DNA of 64,000 nucleotides from Streptomyces antibioticus. Lineage in GTDB: Bacteria; Actinomycetota; Actinomycetes; Streptomycetales; Streptomycetaceae. Where the stretch lies: contig NZ_KQ948430.1 of assembly GCF_001514065.1 (NCBI RefSeq), forward strand, positions 181,816-245,815, in the 5' to 3' direction. Positions within the stretch are counted from its first letter, which is position 1. Each line of letters begins with the position of its first letter. The notes under the pieces were generated by a model that made no database searches, was not told the DNA's origin, and saw nothing but the letters and a program-made list of their open reading frames with translations. Both the position numbers and the translations under genes were made by a program. Below are positions 7,714 through 15,573 of the stretch, piece after piece.

Positions 7714-8756
7714 GTCGGTAGTCCCTCTCCACTCACCTCGTACGTTCCCGACGCTACCGCGAGCAGCCGGGCGGCCTTCAGCTCGGTCTCCCGCCACTCC
7801 CCCTCGGGGTCGGAACCCCAGGTGATCCCGGCGCCGGTGCCGAAGCGCAGCACGCCCCGGGCGCGGTCGATCCAGAAGGTGCGGATGCCGACAGCCAGCT
7901 CCCCGGTACCCCGGTCGGCGTCGACCCAGCCGATGCCGCCGCAGTACGGGCCGCGCGGCGCCGTCTCCAGGGCGTCGATGATCCGCAGGGCGCTGGACTT
8001 GGGCGCGCCGGTGACCGAGCCCGGCGGGAAGGCGGCATCCAGCAGTTCCGGCCAGCCGGCGCCCTCGCGCAGCTCACCGCGGACGGTCGAGACGAGGTGC
8101 ACGAGACCGGGGTGCTTCTCCACGGCGCACAGGTCGGGGACGCTGACGCTGCCGGTGGCGCAGACCTGCCCGATGTCGTTGCGGACCAGGTCCACGATCA
8201 TGACGTTCTCGGCGTAGTCCTTCTCCAGGAGGTCCGCCTCGGTGCGTCCGGTGCCCTTGATCGGCCCGGACTCGACGACCCGGCCCTCGCGGCGCAGGAA
8301 GAGCTCGGGTGAGGCAGTGGCGATCTCCACACCGTGCTCCGGCAGCCGAATCGTTCCTGCGTACGGTGCCGGGTTGCCGCGGGCCAGCAGGGCGGTCAGC
8401 GCGTCCACGTCGGCGTCGGGCGCCACAGGCGCGCTCAGGACGCGGCAGAGGTTCGCCTGATAGACCTCACCGGCCGCGATGTGCTCCCGTATCCGCCGCA
8501 CTCCCGCCGTGTACCCGGCACGGTCGAGGGACGACGTCCAGTCCCCGACCGCCGGGCCGTGCCACGCCCCCGGCACCGGGGCGGGCACTGGCTCCTGTCG
8601 TACGTCCCGGAAGCGGGCGCAGGTCAGACGGCCCTCGAAGTCGGCACAGACGGCCCAGAAGCCACTGGAGTCCAGGGCGGCCGGGTCGCTGGTGACGTCG
8701 AGGAGACCGGTGGCGACACGGTCACCGAAGCGGGCGAGAGGAGCGAGGTCGAGCAC
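7710..8756 (-). CDS. pabB: Aminodeoxychorismate synthase component I
   Basis: 348-aa chorismate-binding enzyme, shorter than classical PabB because the N-terminal part is reduced. With a glutamine amidotransferase it makes aminodeoxychorismate. Key motifs: EVYQANLCR, SPELFLRREG, SGPIKGTGRT with the catalytic-type Lys, IVDLVRNDIGQV, PPGSVTGAPK and YCGGIGWVD. GTG 8756 lacks a ribosome binding site, but TAGACT lies 6 nt upstream, which suggests a leaderless mRNA. No amidotransferase (pabA) gene is in the window, so it must be supplied from elsewhere. Confidence 0.92.
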   Translation of the reverse strand: MLDLAPLARFGDRVATGLLDVTSDPAALDSSGFWAVCADFEGRLTCARFRDVRQEPVPAPVPGAWHGPAVGDWTSSLDRAGYTAGVRRIREHIAAGEVYQANLCRVLSAPVAPDADVDALTALLARGNPAPYAGTIRLPEHGVEIATASPELFLRREGRVVESGPIKGTGRTEADLLEKDYAENVMIVDLVRNDIGQVCATGSVSVPDLCAVEKHPGLVHLVSTVRGELREGAGWPELLDAAFPPGSVTGAPKSSALRIIDALETAPRGPYCGGIGWVDADRGTGELAVGIRTFWIDRARGVLRFGTGAGITWGSDPEGEWRETELKAARLLAVASGTYEVSGEGLPT

Positions 8757-8762
8757 GCGTCG

Positions 8763-8768
8763 AGTCTA
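8763..8768 (-). promoter_or_regulatory. Candidate -10 element of leaderless pabB
   Basis: TAGACT on the minus strand ends 6 nt before the GTG of pabB, placing the expected transcription start at or next to the start codon. No clear -35. Confidence 0.4.
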
Positions 8769-8864
8769 TGGCGGGTGTCCCGCGGGTGACCTGGTCATGT
8801 CCCTTCGGAGCCCCTGAGCAGGTGCGCGGGCGGACGCAGCGCAGCACGCTGCACAAACGCGTTT

Positions 8865-8892
8865 TTGTACTGGCCCAGGAATCCGCTAGAGT
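8865..8892 (+). promoter_or_regulatory. Promoter of the tRNA cluster
   Basis: TTGTAC (8865-8870), 16-bp spacer, TAGAGT (8887-8892), a close match to the housekeeping-sigma consensus; about 40 nt upstream of tRNA-Gly. Confidence 0.7.
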
Positions 8893-8933
8893 TCAACACG
8901 TCGCCGGGCCGCGCAAGCGGAACGGAAAGACAG

Positions 8934-9006
8934 GCGAACGTAGCTCAGTTGGTAGAGCGCAACCTTGCCAAGGTTGAGGTCGCGAGTTCGAACCTCGTCG
9001 TTCGCT
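8934..9006 (+). tRNA. tRNA-Gly, anticodon GCC
   Basis: 73-nt cloverleaf: acceptor GCGAACG/CGTTCGC, anticodon stem CAACC/GGTTG with loop TTGCCAA (anticodon GCC, reads GGC/GGU), T loop GTTCGAA. First gene of a five-tRNA run; CCA not encoded. Confidence 0.97.
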
Positions 9007-9047
9007 CGGAAGAGCAAGGGGGATCATCCCGAACCCCCGACACTCCT

Positions 9048-9118
9048 GGTGGAGTGGCCGAGAGGCGAGGCAACGGCCTGCAAAGCCGTCTACACGGGTT
9101 CAAATCCCGTCTCCACCT
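9048..9118 (+). tRNA. tRNA-Cys, anticodon GCA
   Basis: 71-nt cloverleaf: acceptor GGTGGAG/CTCCACC, anticodon stem ACGGC/GCCGT with loop CTGCAAA (anticodon GCA), T loop GTTCAAA. Lies 41 nt after tRNA-Gly and probably shares its transcript. Confidence 0.97.
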
Positions 9119-9122
9119 CCAA

Positions 9123-9194
9123 GGACGATTAGCTCAGCGGGAGAGCGCTTCCCTGACACGGAAGAGGTCACTGGTTCAATCCCAGTATCGTCCA
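9123..9194 (+). tRNA. tRNA-Val, anticodon GAC (copy 1)
   Basis: 72-nt cloverleaf: acceptor GGACGAT/ATCGTCC, anticodon stem CTTCC/GGAAG with loop CTGACAC (anticodon GAC, reads GUC/GUU). Only 4 nt after tRNA-Cys. Confidence 0.97.
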
Positions 9195-9226
9195 CTGGAT
9201 CTTCGGGTTCATCGAAGGTCTGACCC

Positions 9227-9298
9227 GCGCGATTAGCTCAGCGGGAGAGCGCTTCCCTGACACGGAAGAGGTCACTGGTTCAATCCCAGTATCGCGCA
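9227..9298 (+). tRNA. tRNA-Val, anticodon GAC (copy 2, variant acceptor stem)
   Basis: Same as copy 1 from base 4 to base 69, but the acceptor reads GCGCGAT/ATCGCGC: pairs 2-71 and 3-70 are changed on both sides so pairing is kept. Anticodon loop CTGACAC. Confidence 0.97.
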
Positions 9299-9330
9299 CG
9301 CAAGATCCACAGTCTCGACTGTGATCCCGA

Positions 9331-9402
9331 GGACGATTAGCTCAGCGGGAGAGCGCTTCCCTGACACGGAAGAGGTCACTGGTTCAATCCCAGTATCGTC
9401 CA
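9331..9402 (+). tRNA. tRNA-Val, anticodon GAC (copy 3)
   Basis: Identical to copy 1 along its 72 nt (acceptor GGACGAT/ATCGTCC, loop CTGACAC). Last tRNA of the run. Confidence 0.97.
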
Positions 9403-9408
9403 CACACC

Positions 9409-9437
9409 GAAGCCCCCGGCCTTGTGCCGGGGGCTTC
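9409..9437. terminator. Terminator between the tRNA cluster and the zinc-ribbon gene
   Basis: 12-bp perfect stem (GAAGCCCCCGGC, 9409-9420; arm 9426-9437), loop CTTGT, followed by TTCGTGTG. It lies 6 nt after the last tRNA and 26 nt beyond the stop of the convergent gene, so it can serve both strands. Confidence 0.8.
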
Positions 9438-9463
9438 TTCGTGTGTGCCGGCCGTCAGGCCGC

Positions 9464-9757
9464 TCAGCTGGAGAACAGCATGTGGCCGAAGCTCTTGTGC
9501 CGCTGGTGGTGGCCGTAGTGGCCGCCGTGGTGACCGCCGTGCTGCGGGGCTCCCCAGGCGGGGGCCGCGGGGGCCGGGTACGCCTGCGGGGCGGCCGGGG
9601 GCGGCGGGGCGGGCTGGGTCCACTGGGACTCCAGGCGGGTCAGCGCCTCCAGCTCGCCGTAGTCCAGGAAGATCCCGCGGCAGCCACTGCACTGCTCGAT
9701 CTGAACGCCGTTGCGGTTGTACGTGTGCATGGGCGCGTGACACTTGGGGCACTGCAT
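9464..9757 (-). CDS. TFIIB-type zinc-ribbon protein with His-rich tail
   Basis: 97 aa. The N-terminus is a zinc ribbon (CPKCHAPM ... CSGCRGIFLDYGELEAL), the zf-TFIIB family pattern; the middle is Pro/Ala-rich; the end is His-rich (HGGHHGGHYGHHQRH), which could bind further metal. Function unknown. ATG 9757 has GAGGAG 11 nt upstream; frames upstream are not conserved-looking. Confidence 0.8.
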   Translation of the reverse strand: MQCPKCHAPMHTYNRNGVQIEQCSGCRGIFLDYGELEALTRLESQWTQPAPPPPAAPQAYPAPAAPAWGAPQHGGHHGGHYGHHQRHKSFGHMLFSS

Positions 9758-9837
9758 CGTCGGCTCAACTCCTCGCCGGTCGGTCCTGCTTCGTGTTCCG
9801 CCAGGACAGACACTGTCCGGCTGCGGTCGGTTGCACC

Positions 9838-10773
9838 CTACTTCGCGAATGTCCCGGTCAACTCCGGTGGGACGGAACCCATTCGGGCACAGGCGTCGAT
9901 AAGGGACTGCTCTGCCTCGTCCAGCGGGCGGTCCGCCGCGAGGGCCTTGGTGAGGAAGCGTGCGGCGGTCTGCACGGTCAGCGCGCGGGCCGGGACGTCC
10001 AGGGCGGGCCAGGGGTCGCCGTCGGGCGGTACGGCGGGGCCGCCCGCGGCGCGGTAGGCGTCGAGGAAGCGGGTCCACTCGTCGGGCGGGAGCAGTCCGC
10101 AGGCGTACCAGGCGGCCGGGCGGGCGAGGTCCCAGGCGGGGACGCCGGTTCCGAGGTCGTCGACGTCGATGAGGAGCCACGGGCCGTCGGGGGCGGGGTG
10201 GCGGACGAGCTGGCCGAGGTGGAGGTCGCCGTGGCAGAGGGTGCGGGTGTCCGGCATCGGGGCCTCGGCGCGGGCCCAGGCCGGGAGGGTGGCCCAGGCT
10301 GCGAGGACGGGGTGGGCGGCGGGGTGCGGTGGTGCCGCGCGGAGGCGGTCGACCGCGTGGGCCGCCTTGGCCGGCCCGCGCATCGCCGGGAGGCCGGGAG
10401 CGGCCGGGGTGCGGTGGAGACGGGCGAGGAGGGTCGCCGCCTCCTCCCAGGGGGCCGCGTCCGGGTCCTGCGGGTCCACGGGGCTGCCGTACGGCCAGAA
10501 CGTGACGAGGCGGTCGTGCAGGGCGGCCGGGGTGGGGGCGAGCGGCGGGAGGAGGATGCCCGGGAGACGGGTGGCCGTGGCGAGGCGGGGGGTCAGCTCC
10601 GCGACGGGGGTGCTCGGGGCGTGGGCCTTCGCGACCGTGTCGGCATGGCGGACGACGGTGGCGTCGGGGCGGTCGGCGAGGGTGCTGGTGCCGCAGACGC
10701 AGGACGGGGTGCGGGCATGGGCCGTGACCTCGGCCCGGGTGGTGAGCTCGGCGAGCAGGGCGGTGGCGGTCAC
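9838..10773 (-). CDS. Phosphotransferase of the aminoglycoside/choline kinase (APH) family
   Basis: 311-aa APH-fold protein. The catalytic loop is CHGDLHLGQLV with the catalytic Asp, followed by LIDVDDLGTGVPAWDLARPAAW, which carries the metal-binding Asp. The N-terminal lobe is weakly conserved, with WPYGSP in place of clear ATP-loop motifs. Substrate unknown; resistance should not be assumed, as most such chromosomal genes are housekeeping or metabolic. GTG 10773 follows GAGGGAGCCCC. Confidence 0.8.
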   Translation of the reverse strand: MTATALLAELTTRAEVTAHARTPSCVCGTSTLADRPDATVVRHADTVAKAHAPSTPVAELTPRLATATRLPGILLPPLAPTPAALHDRLVTFWPYGSPVDPQDPDAAPWEEAATLLARLHRTPAAPGLPAMRGPAKAAHAVDRLRAAPPHPAAHPVLAAWATLPAWARAEAPMPDTRTLCHGDLHLGQLVRHPAPDGPWLLIDVDDLGTGVPAWDLARPAAWYACGLLPPDEWTRFLDAYRAAGGPAVPPDGDPWPALDVPARALTVQTAARFLTKALAADRPLDEAEQSLIDACARMGSVPPELTGTFAK

Positions 10774-10875
10774 GGGGCTCCCTCGGGCGGTGCACGGTCA
10801 GGCTGCGAGGGTACGGGGGTCCCGCATCTGCCGGGACCCGGCGGGGACCGCTGTTCGCGACGACCGTGTCGCGGA

Positions 10876-10916
10876 AAAAAGCAATGCCGGCGCAGCTCCC
10901 CAGCTGCGCCGGCATT
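10876..10916 (-). terminator. Strong intrinsic terminator of the small gene at 11004-11201
   Basis: 15-bp perfect stem (10883-10897 with 10902-10916), loop of four bases, then on the minus strand GCTTTTTT. One of few classical U-tract terminators here; it lies 87 nt after the stop of the gene it serves and just upstream of the APH-family gene, insulating it. Confidence 0.85.
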
Positions 10917-11003
10917 TGTGCCGTCCGCCGCACCCCCGTCCCCACGGGGTTTCATGGGTGGATGTCCCCGCCCGAACCGCTCTTCCGGGCCTGGGGTCGC
11001 CGC

Positions 11004-11201
11004 TCAGCGCCCCAGCATCACTCCCACGGACGACGCCTGTGTGGCCACCGTCTCCCAGCCTCCGAAGAGGAGGAAGAGCAGGACCGCAGGAGGAAGGGCC
11101 ATCAGCGTCGCCACCAAGGGGTGGCGACGGCCCGTGCGGCGGGGGCGGAACGTGGTGCGTCCCTGTGTGCGGACGATCGTCCGCGGTGCCGTGTGGGCCA
11201 T
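11004..11201 (-). CDS. Small membrane protein (65 aa)
   Basis: Basic N-terminus (MAHTAPRTIVRTQGRTTFRPRRTGRR) followed by one transmembrane helix (PLVATLMALPPAVLLFLLFGG) and a short outside tail. ATG 11201 has AGGAGAGGG 5 nt upstream. Orientation by positive-inside rule: N-in. Function unknown; it has its own strong terminator, which supports it as a real gene. Confidence 0.75.
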   Translation of the reverse strand: MAHTAPRTIVRTQGRTTFRPRRTGRRHPLVATLMALPPAVLLFLLFGGWETVATQASSVGVMLGR

Positions 11202-11398
11202 GGTCCCTCTCCTGACCGTTTCCGTTGTCTTTGGCAGCGGCGGGTGTCTGACCTCGGGGGACGAGTGCTGCACCCGCCGCTTGACCTCAAATCTAGGCGG
11301 GCGGCGGGCGCCGCACGTCATGCCCTCGTACCGATTGCCGGGCCTCCCGGAGGATGACCCATGACCTGCGGAGTACTCCCCTGGGTGGAGACCAGGAC

Positions 11399-11674
11399 CT
11401 AGGTCTCCGGGTCTTCCCGGAGGGGGCGCCCGCTGTGCCCTGGTTTCTCCGAGCTGTCCTCGCGCGGCACCGGCTGCTCGACCAGCGCCAGGACACGGGT
11501 CGCCATGAAACGGGCCGTACGGACCACCGACCCGTTCCGGGTGACTTCGCTCACTTCCACGACTCCTCGGCGGACCGCCGTCTCCACTCGGCGGCCCGCC
11601 CTGCTCGCCACCACCTCGTACGTGCGTGTCGTGTCCCCTGCGTCCACGACTATCTCCACACGATCACCCTTCAC
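11399..11674 (-). CDS. Hypothetical protein (91 aa)
   Basis: Predicted beta-rich small protein: VKGDRVEIVVDAGDTTRTYEVV, then RRVETAVRRGVVEVSEVTRNG and RTARFMATRVLALVEQPV, with a disordered charged tail. No signal peptide, no recognised family. GTG 11674 is chosen because AAGGGGG lies 9 nt upstream and upstream sequence is poorly coding. It is divergent from the protein kinase gene and separated from the small membrane-protein gene by 197 bp. Confidence 0.7.
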   Translation of the reverse strand: MKGDRVEIVVDAGDTTRTYEVVASRAGRRVETAVRRGVVEVSEVTRNGSVVRTARFMATRVLALVEQPVPREDSSEKPGHSGRPLREDPET

Positions 11675-11870
11675 AGGTTCAATCCCCCTTCTGTGACGGA
11701 TGGTTGGGAGAGCGCGCGCGTCAAAGCCCCGCGGTTCGCGCGCTCCCTGACCACTCCTCAATTCTCCCACCGGGCACTGACAATCCGTCGGGACGAGAGG
11801 GCGCGGCCTCTGCGCGCGGGCGGCCGCATGTACGTAAGCTGTGGCACGTCACACGGACCGGGCAGCGGGG

Positions 11871-13289
11871 ATGAACATGGCGATGATGCGCCTGAGGCGC
11901 GAGGACCCGCGCGTCGTCGGCTCGTTCAGGCTTCACAGACGGCTCGGCGCGGGCGGTATGGGCGTCGTCTACCTGGGCTCCGACAAGAAGGGGCAGCGGG
12001 TCGCGCTGAAGGTGATCCGGCCCGATCTGGCGGAGGACCAGGAGTTCCGTTCGCGGTTCGCGCGTGAGGTCTCGGCGGCCCGGCGGATCAGGGGCGGTTG
12101 TACGGCACGGCTCGTGGCGGCCGATCTGGAGGCCGAGCGGCCGTGGTTCGCCACCCAGTACGTGCCCGGGCCCTCCCTGCACGACAAGGTCGCCGACGAG
12201 GGTTCCCTGGTCGCGGCCGAGGTCGCCGCGATCGGTGCGGCGCTGTCGGAGGGGCTGGTCGCGGTGCACGAGGCCGGTGTGGTGCACCGGGATCTGAAGC
12301 CGTCCAACATCCTGCTCTCCCCCAAGGGTCCGCGGATCATCGACTTCGGCATCGCCTGGGCGACGGGGGCCTCGACGCTCACGCATGTCGGCACCGCCGT
12401 CGGCTCGCCCGGCTTCCTCGCGCCGGAGCAGGTGCGCGGCGCGGCCGTCACTCCGGCCACCGACGTGTTCTCGCTCGGTGCGACGCTCGCGTACGCCTCG
12501 ATGGGCGACTCGCCCTTCGGGCACGGCAGTTCCGAGGTGATGCTGTACCGGGTGGTGCACGAGGAGGCGCAGCTGCACGGCGTGCCGGACGCTCTTGCTC
12601 CGCTCGTGCGTGCCTGTCTCGCCAAGGACCCCGAGGAGCGGCCCAGCACGCTCCAACTGTCGTTGCGGCTCAAGGAGATCGCCGCGCGGGAGGCGCAGGG
12701 GCTCGCCGACGTACGGCCGCCCGCGCCGCGCGGCGCCGACGTCGACCGGCCCGCCGGGCGGGTCACCGAGAGCTATCCCGACCCGCAGCGGTTGCAGCAG
12801 CGGCGGCCTCCGGGGACGCAGCCGGGGCCCACGCAGCGCACTCCGGCGCCGCGCGGCGGTACGCCGTCGTCCTCGCGCGGACCGGCTCCCTCGCGGAACG
12901 GGACACCGTCGCGGGGTGGTGGCCCCACGTCCCGATCCGGTGCCCGGCCGACCCCGGCCTCGCGGAACACGACGCGGTCCGGCGGCGGGAGCCGTCCCGC
13001 GCCGCGCAGTGGTACGGGGCGTCCGGCGCCCAGGACCACGGGGACGGGCCGGCGGCCCGCCAATCCGCGGCTGCTGCGGCAGCGGCTGTTCGTCTTCGTG
13101 GTCGTCACCCTGCTGGTGGCGCTCGGCATCGCCGCGGCGCAGGGGTGCCAGGGTCCGGCGCGGGGCATCGGCGACGAGCGTGACGGCGTACGGCAGCAGC
13201 AGGTGCATAACCCGCCGCACTATCCGCCGCTGGACAAGGGGAAGTTGATGTCCGAGCGGTTCGAGTCGACGTTGGAGACGTCCGACTAG
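11871..13289 (+). CDS. PknB-type serine/threonine protein kinase with C-terminal membrane anchor
   Basis: 472-aa Hanks-type kinase. Kinase domain about 20-280: glycine loop RLGAGGMGVVYLG, ATP-binding Lys47 in VALK, VVHRDLKPSN catalytic loop, DFG in IIDFGIAW, and activation segment GTAVGSPGFLAPEQ. Then about 110 residues of Pro/Arg/Ser/Gly linker, one membrane helix (about 404-423, LFVFVVVTLLVALGIAAA), and a short tail (about 50 residues) outside without PASTA repeats. Start taken at ATG 11871; ATG 11877 fits the GGGG site better, and GTG 11841 is possible. It probably senses a signal via the membrane tail; targets unknown. Confidence 0.93.
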   Translation: MNMAMMRLRREDPRVVGSFRLHRRLGAGGMGVVYLGSDKKGQRVALKVIRPDLAEDQEFRSRFAREVSAARRIRGGCTARLVAADLEAERPWFATQYVPGPSLHDKVADEGSLVAAEVAAIGAALSEGLVAVHEAGVVHRDLKPSNILLSPKGPRIIDFGIAWATGASTLTHVGTAVGSPGFLAPEQVRGAAVTPATDVFSLGATLAYASMGDSPFGHGSSEVMLYRVVHEEAQLHGVPDALAPLVRACLAKDPEERPSTLQLSLRLKEIAAREAQGLADVRPPAPRGADVDRPAGRVTESYPDPQRLQQRRPPGTQPGPTQRTPAPRGGTPSSSRGPAPSRNGTPSRGGGPTSRSGARPTPASRNTTRSGGGSRPAPRSGTGRPAPRTTGTGRRPANPRLLRQRLFVFVVVTLLVALGIAAAQGCQGPARGIGDERDGVRQQQVHNPPHYPPLDKGKLMSERFESTLETSD

Positions 13290-13292
13290 GGC

Positions 13293-14111
13293 TTAGAGTT
13301 CGGGACGACCCGTGGCCACCGCGTAGAAGGCGACCGCTGCCGCTGCGCCGACGTTGAGGGAGTCGACGCCGTGGGCCATCGGGATGCGGACCCATTCGTC
13401 GGCGGCGACCAGGGCCTGGGTGGAGAGGCCGTCGCCCTCCGCGCCGAGCATCAGGGCGACGCGGTCCATCTTGTGGGGGGCCGCCTCGTCGAGGGTCTTG
13501 GCCTTCTCGTCCGGGGTGAGGGCGAGGAGCGTGAAGCCGGCCTCGCGGACCGACTCCAGGCTCTTGGGCCAGGTGTCGAGACGGGCGTAGGGGACCGAGA
13601 AGACCGCACCCATCGAGACCTTCACGCTGCGGCGGTACAGGGGGTCCGCGCAGTCCGGGGAGAGCAGGACCGCGTCCATGCCCAGGGCCGCCGCCGAGCG
13701 GAAGATCGCGCCGATGTTGGTGTGGTCGTTGACCGACTCCATGACCACCACCCGGCGGGCGGTCTGGAGGAGGTCGGTCGCCGTCGGCAGCGGCTTGCGC
13801 TGCATGGAGGCGAGCGCACCGCGGTGCACGTGGTAGCCGGTGACCTGCTCGGCGAGCTCCGGGCTGACGGCGTAGACCGGGGCCGGGAGTTCGTCGATGA
13901 CGTCGCGCATGACGTCGACCCACTTGGCGGACAGCAGCATCGAGCGCATCTCGTAGCCGGCGTCCTTGGCCCGTCTGATGACCTTCTCGCCCTCGGCGAT
14001 GAACAGGCCTTCGGCCGGTTCGCGCTTGCGGCGCAGCTCCACGTCGGTCAGGCCTGTGTAGTCGCGCAGGCGCGGGTCGTCGGGGTCCTCGACGGTGATG
14101 AGATCGGCCAC
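13293..14111 (-). CDS. SpoU/TrmH-family RNA 2'-O-methyltransferase
   Basis: 272-aa SPOUT methyltransferase that transfers methyl from S-adenosylmethionine to a ribose 2'-O of rRNA or tRNA. An N-terminal substrate-binding part (FIAEGEKVIRRA) precedes the trefoil knot motifs NIGAIFRSAAALG, LGAEGDGLS and IPMAHGVDSLNVGAAAAV. The exact nucleotide is unknown; a 23S rRNA target is most likely for this subgroup. GTG 14111. Its stop is only three bases from the convergent kinase stop. Confidence 0.9.
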   Translation of the reverse strand: MADLITVEDPDDPRLRDYTGLTDVELRRKREPAEGLFIAEGEKVIRRAKDAGYEMRSMLLSAKWVDVMRDVIDELPAPVYAVSPELAEQVTGYHVHRGALASMQRKPLPTATDLLQTARRVVVMESVNDHTNIGAIFRSAAALGMDAVLLSPDCADPLYRRSVKVSMGAVFSVPYARLDTWPKSLESVREAGFTLLALTPDEKAKTLDEAAPHKMDRVALMLGAEGDGLSTQALVAADEWVRIPMAHGVDSLNVGAAAAVAFYAVATGRPEL

Positions 14112-14175
14112 AGGGTGATACTGCCTTGCTCTGGGTGCGGTGCCAACGGCTGGGAACGAGTTGTGTTACCCGGGG

Positions 14176-15408
14176 TTACTCAGATGCCACCGGGCCTACG
14201 GCGACGACCTCGCCGATGACGATCACCGCCGGGGGCTTCACATCCTCGCGTACGACCGTCTCGCCGACCGTCGCGAGGGTGGCGTCCACGCGGCGCTGGG
14301 CGGCGGTGGTGCCCTCCTGAACCAGGGCGACCGGGGTGTCCGCGGACTTGCCGTGGGCGACCAGCGTCTCGGCGATCTTTCCGATCTTGTCGACGCCCAT
14401 GAGGATGACGAGCGTGCCGGTGAGCTTGGCCAGGGACGGCCAGTCGACCAGGGAGCGCTCGTCGTCAGGGGCGACATGGCCGCTGACCACCGTGAACTCG
14501 TGTGCGACACCGCGGTGGGTGACCGGGATGCCTGCCGCGCCCGGGACCGAGATCGAGCTGGAGATGCCGGGGACGACGGTGCAGGGGATGCCGGCCTCGG
14601 CGAGGGCGTGCAGCTCCTCCATGCCACGGCCGAAGACGTAGGGGTCGCCGCCCTTCAGCCGTACGACCGACTTGCCCTGCTTGGCGTGCTCGATCAGCGC
14701 GTTGTTGATGGCCTCCTGGGCCATGAAACGGCCGTACGGGATCTTCGCCGCGTCGATCACCTCGACGTGCGGCGGGAGCTCGGCGAGGAGGTCGCGGGGG
14801 CCGAGGCGGTCGGCGATGACGACGTCGGCCTCGGCGAGCAGGCGGCGGCCGCGGACCGTGATGAGGTCCGGGTCGCCGGGGCCGCCGCCGACGAGGGCGA
14901 CGCCCGCGGTGCGGGTGCGGTGGTGGGGGGCGACGAGGGTGCCGTCGCGGAGCCCCTCGACGACCGCGTCGCGGATGGCGGCGGTGTGGCGGGGGTCGCG
15001 GCCCCGCGCGTCGGTGGTGAGGACCGCGACCGTGACGCCTTCGCTGTGACCGGTGGCGGGGGTCCAGGCGGTGGCCTGGTCGGCGTCGTCGGAGCGGACG
15101 CACCAGACGCGGTGCGCCTCGCCTTCGGCGGAGGCCGCGGCGTTCGCCTCCGTGTCGCTGGTGGCGATGAGGGCGTACCAGGCGTCGGCGAGGTCGCCGG
15201 TCGCGTAGGGGCGCTTCTCCCAGGTGATCTCGCCCGCGTCCGCCATGGCTTCGACGGAGGGGGTCGCCTCGGGGGACACGAGGAGGATGTCGGCGCCCGC
15301 CGCGATCAGGGCCGGGAGGCGGCGCTGGGCGACCTGACCGCCGCCGAGGACGACGACCTTGCGGCCGGTGAGGCGGAGGCCTACGGGGTAGGCGGGGTTT
15401 TCGGCCAT
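14176..15408 (-). CDS. cobA: Uroporphyrinogen-III C-methyltransferase fused to precorrin-2 dehydrogenase domain
   Basis: 410-aa two-domain enzyme like CysG. Residues 1-150 form the NAD-binding precorrin-2 dehydrogenase/ferrochelatase part (LTGRKVVVLGGGQVAQRR); residues about 165-405 form the methyltransferase (GGGPGDPDLITVRG, VVRLKGGDPYVFGRG, PVTHRG, ILMGV). It makes precorrin-2 and possibly sirohydrochlorin for siroheme or cobalamin. ATG 15408 follows GAGGAG. Downstream of the BluB-CobT gene in the same direction, consistent with a B12 group. Confidence 0.93.
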   Translation of the reverse strand: MAENPAYPVGLRLTGRKVVVLGGGQVAQRRLPALIAAGADILLVSPEATPSVEAMADAGEITWEKRPYATGDLADAWYALIATSDTEANAAASAEGEAHRVWCVRSDDADQATAWTPATGHSEGVTVAVLTTDARGRDPRHTAAIRDAVVEGLRDGTLVAPHHRTRTAGVALVGGGPGDPDLITVRGRRLLAEADVVIADRLGPRDLLAELPPHVEVIDAAKIPYGRFMAQEAINNALIEHAKQGKSVVRLKGGDPYVFGRGMEELHALAEAGIPCTVVPGISSSISVPGAAGIPVTHRGVAHEFTVVSGHVAPDDERSLVDWPSLAKLTGTLVILMGVDKIGKIAETLVAHGKSADTPVALVQEGTTAAQRRVDATLATVGETVVREDVKPPAVIVIGEVVAVGPVASE

Positions 15409-15528
15409 GAGGGTGCGGCTCCTCTGGGGGCTTGGCGGGGGCCCTGACGTGCAGATTTTAGGGGGCGGGCGGTCTTGGCGGCTGAGGTGTCCGATGGCTG
15501 GGCTGCGATGCCGGGTGCGGACGCACGG

Positions 15529-15566
15529 GCATGAGGGCTCGAGGGAATCCCCCCGAGCCCTCGTGC
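15529..15566 (-). terminator. Terminator-like hairpin after the BluB-CobT gene
   Basis: GAGGGCTCG (15533-15541) pairs with CGAGCCCTC (15554-15562), extended at both ends with a mismatch and a wobble; 8 nt beyond the stop codon on the minus strand and before cobA, so cobA likely has its own promoter. Confidence 0.65.
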
Positions 15567-15573
15567 TTCCGTC

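Noticed and set aside
9123-9402. Integration (att) site or integrase at the tRNA cluster
   Set aside because: No integrase gene and no partial tRNA repeat beyond the three full genes; the copies are complete tRNAs.
9838-10773. Aminoglycoside resistance gene
   Set aside because: APH fold only; most chromosomal members are not resistance enzymes and the sequence gives no resistance-specific motif.
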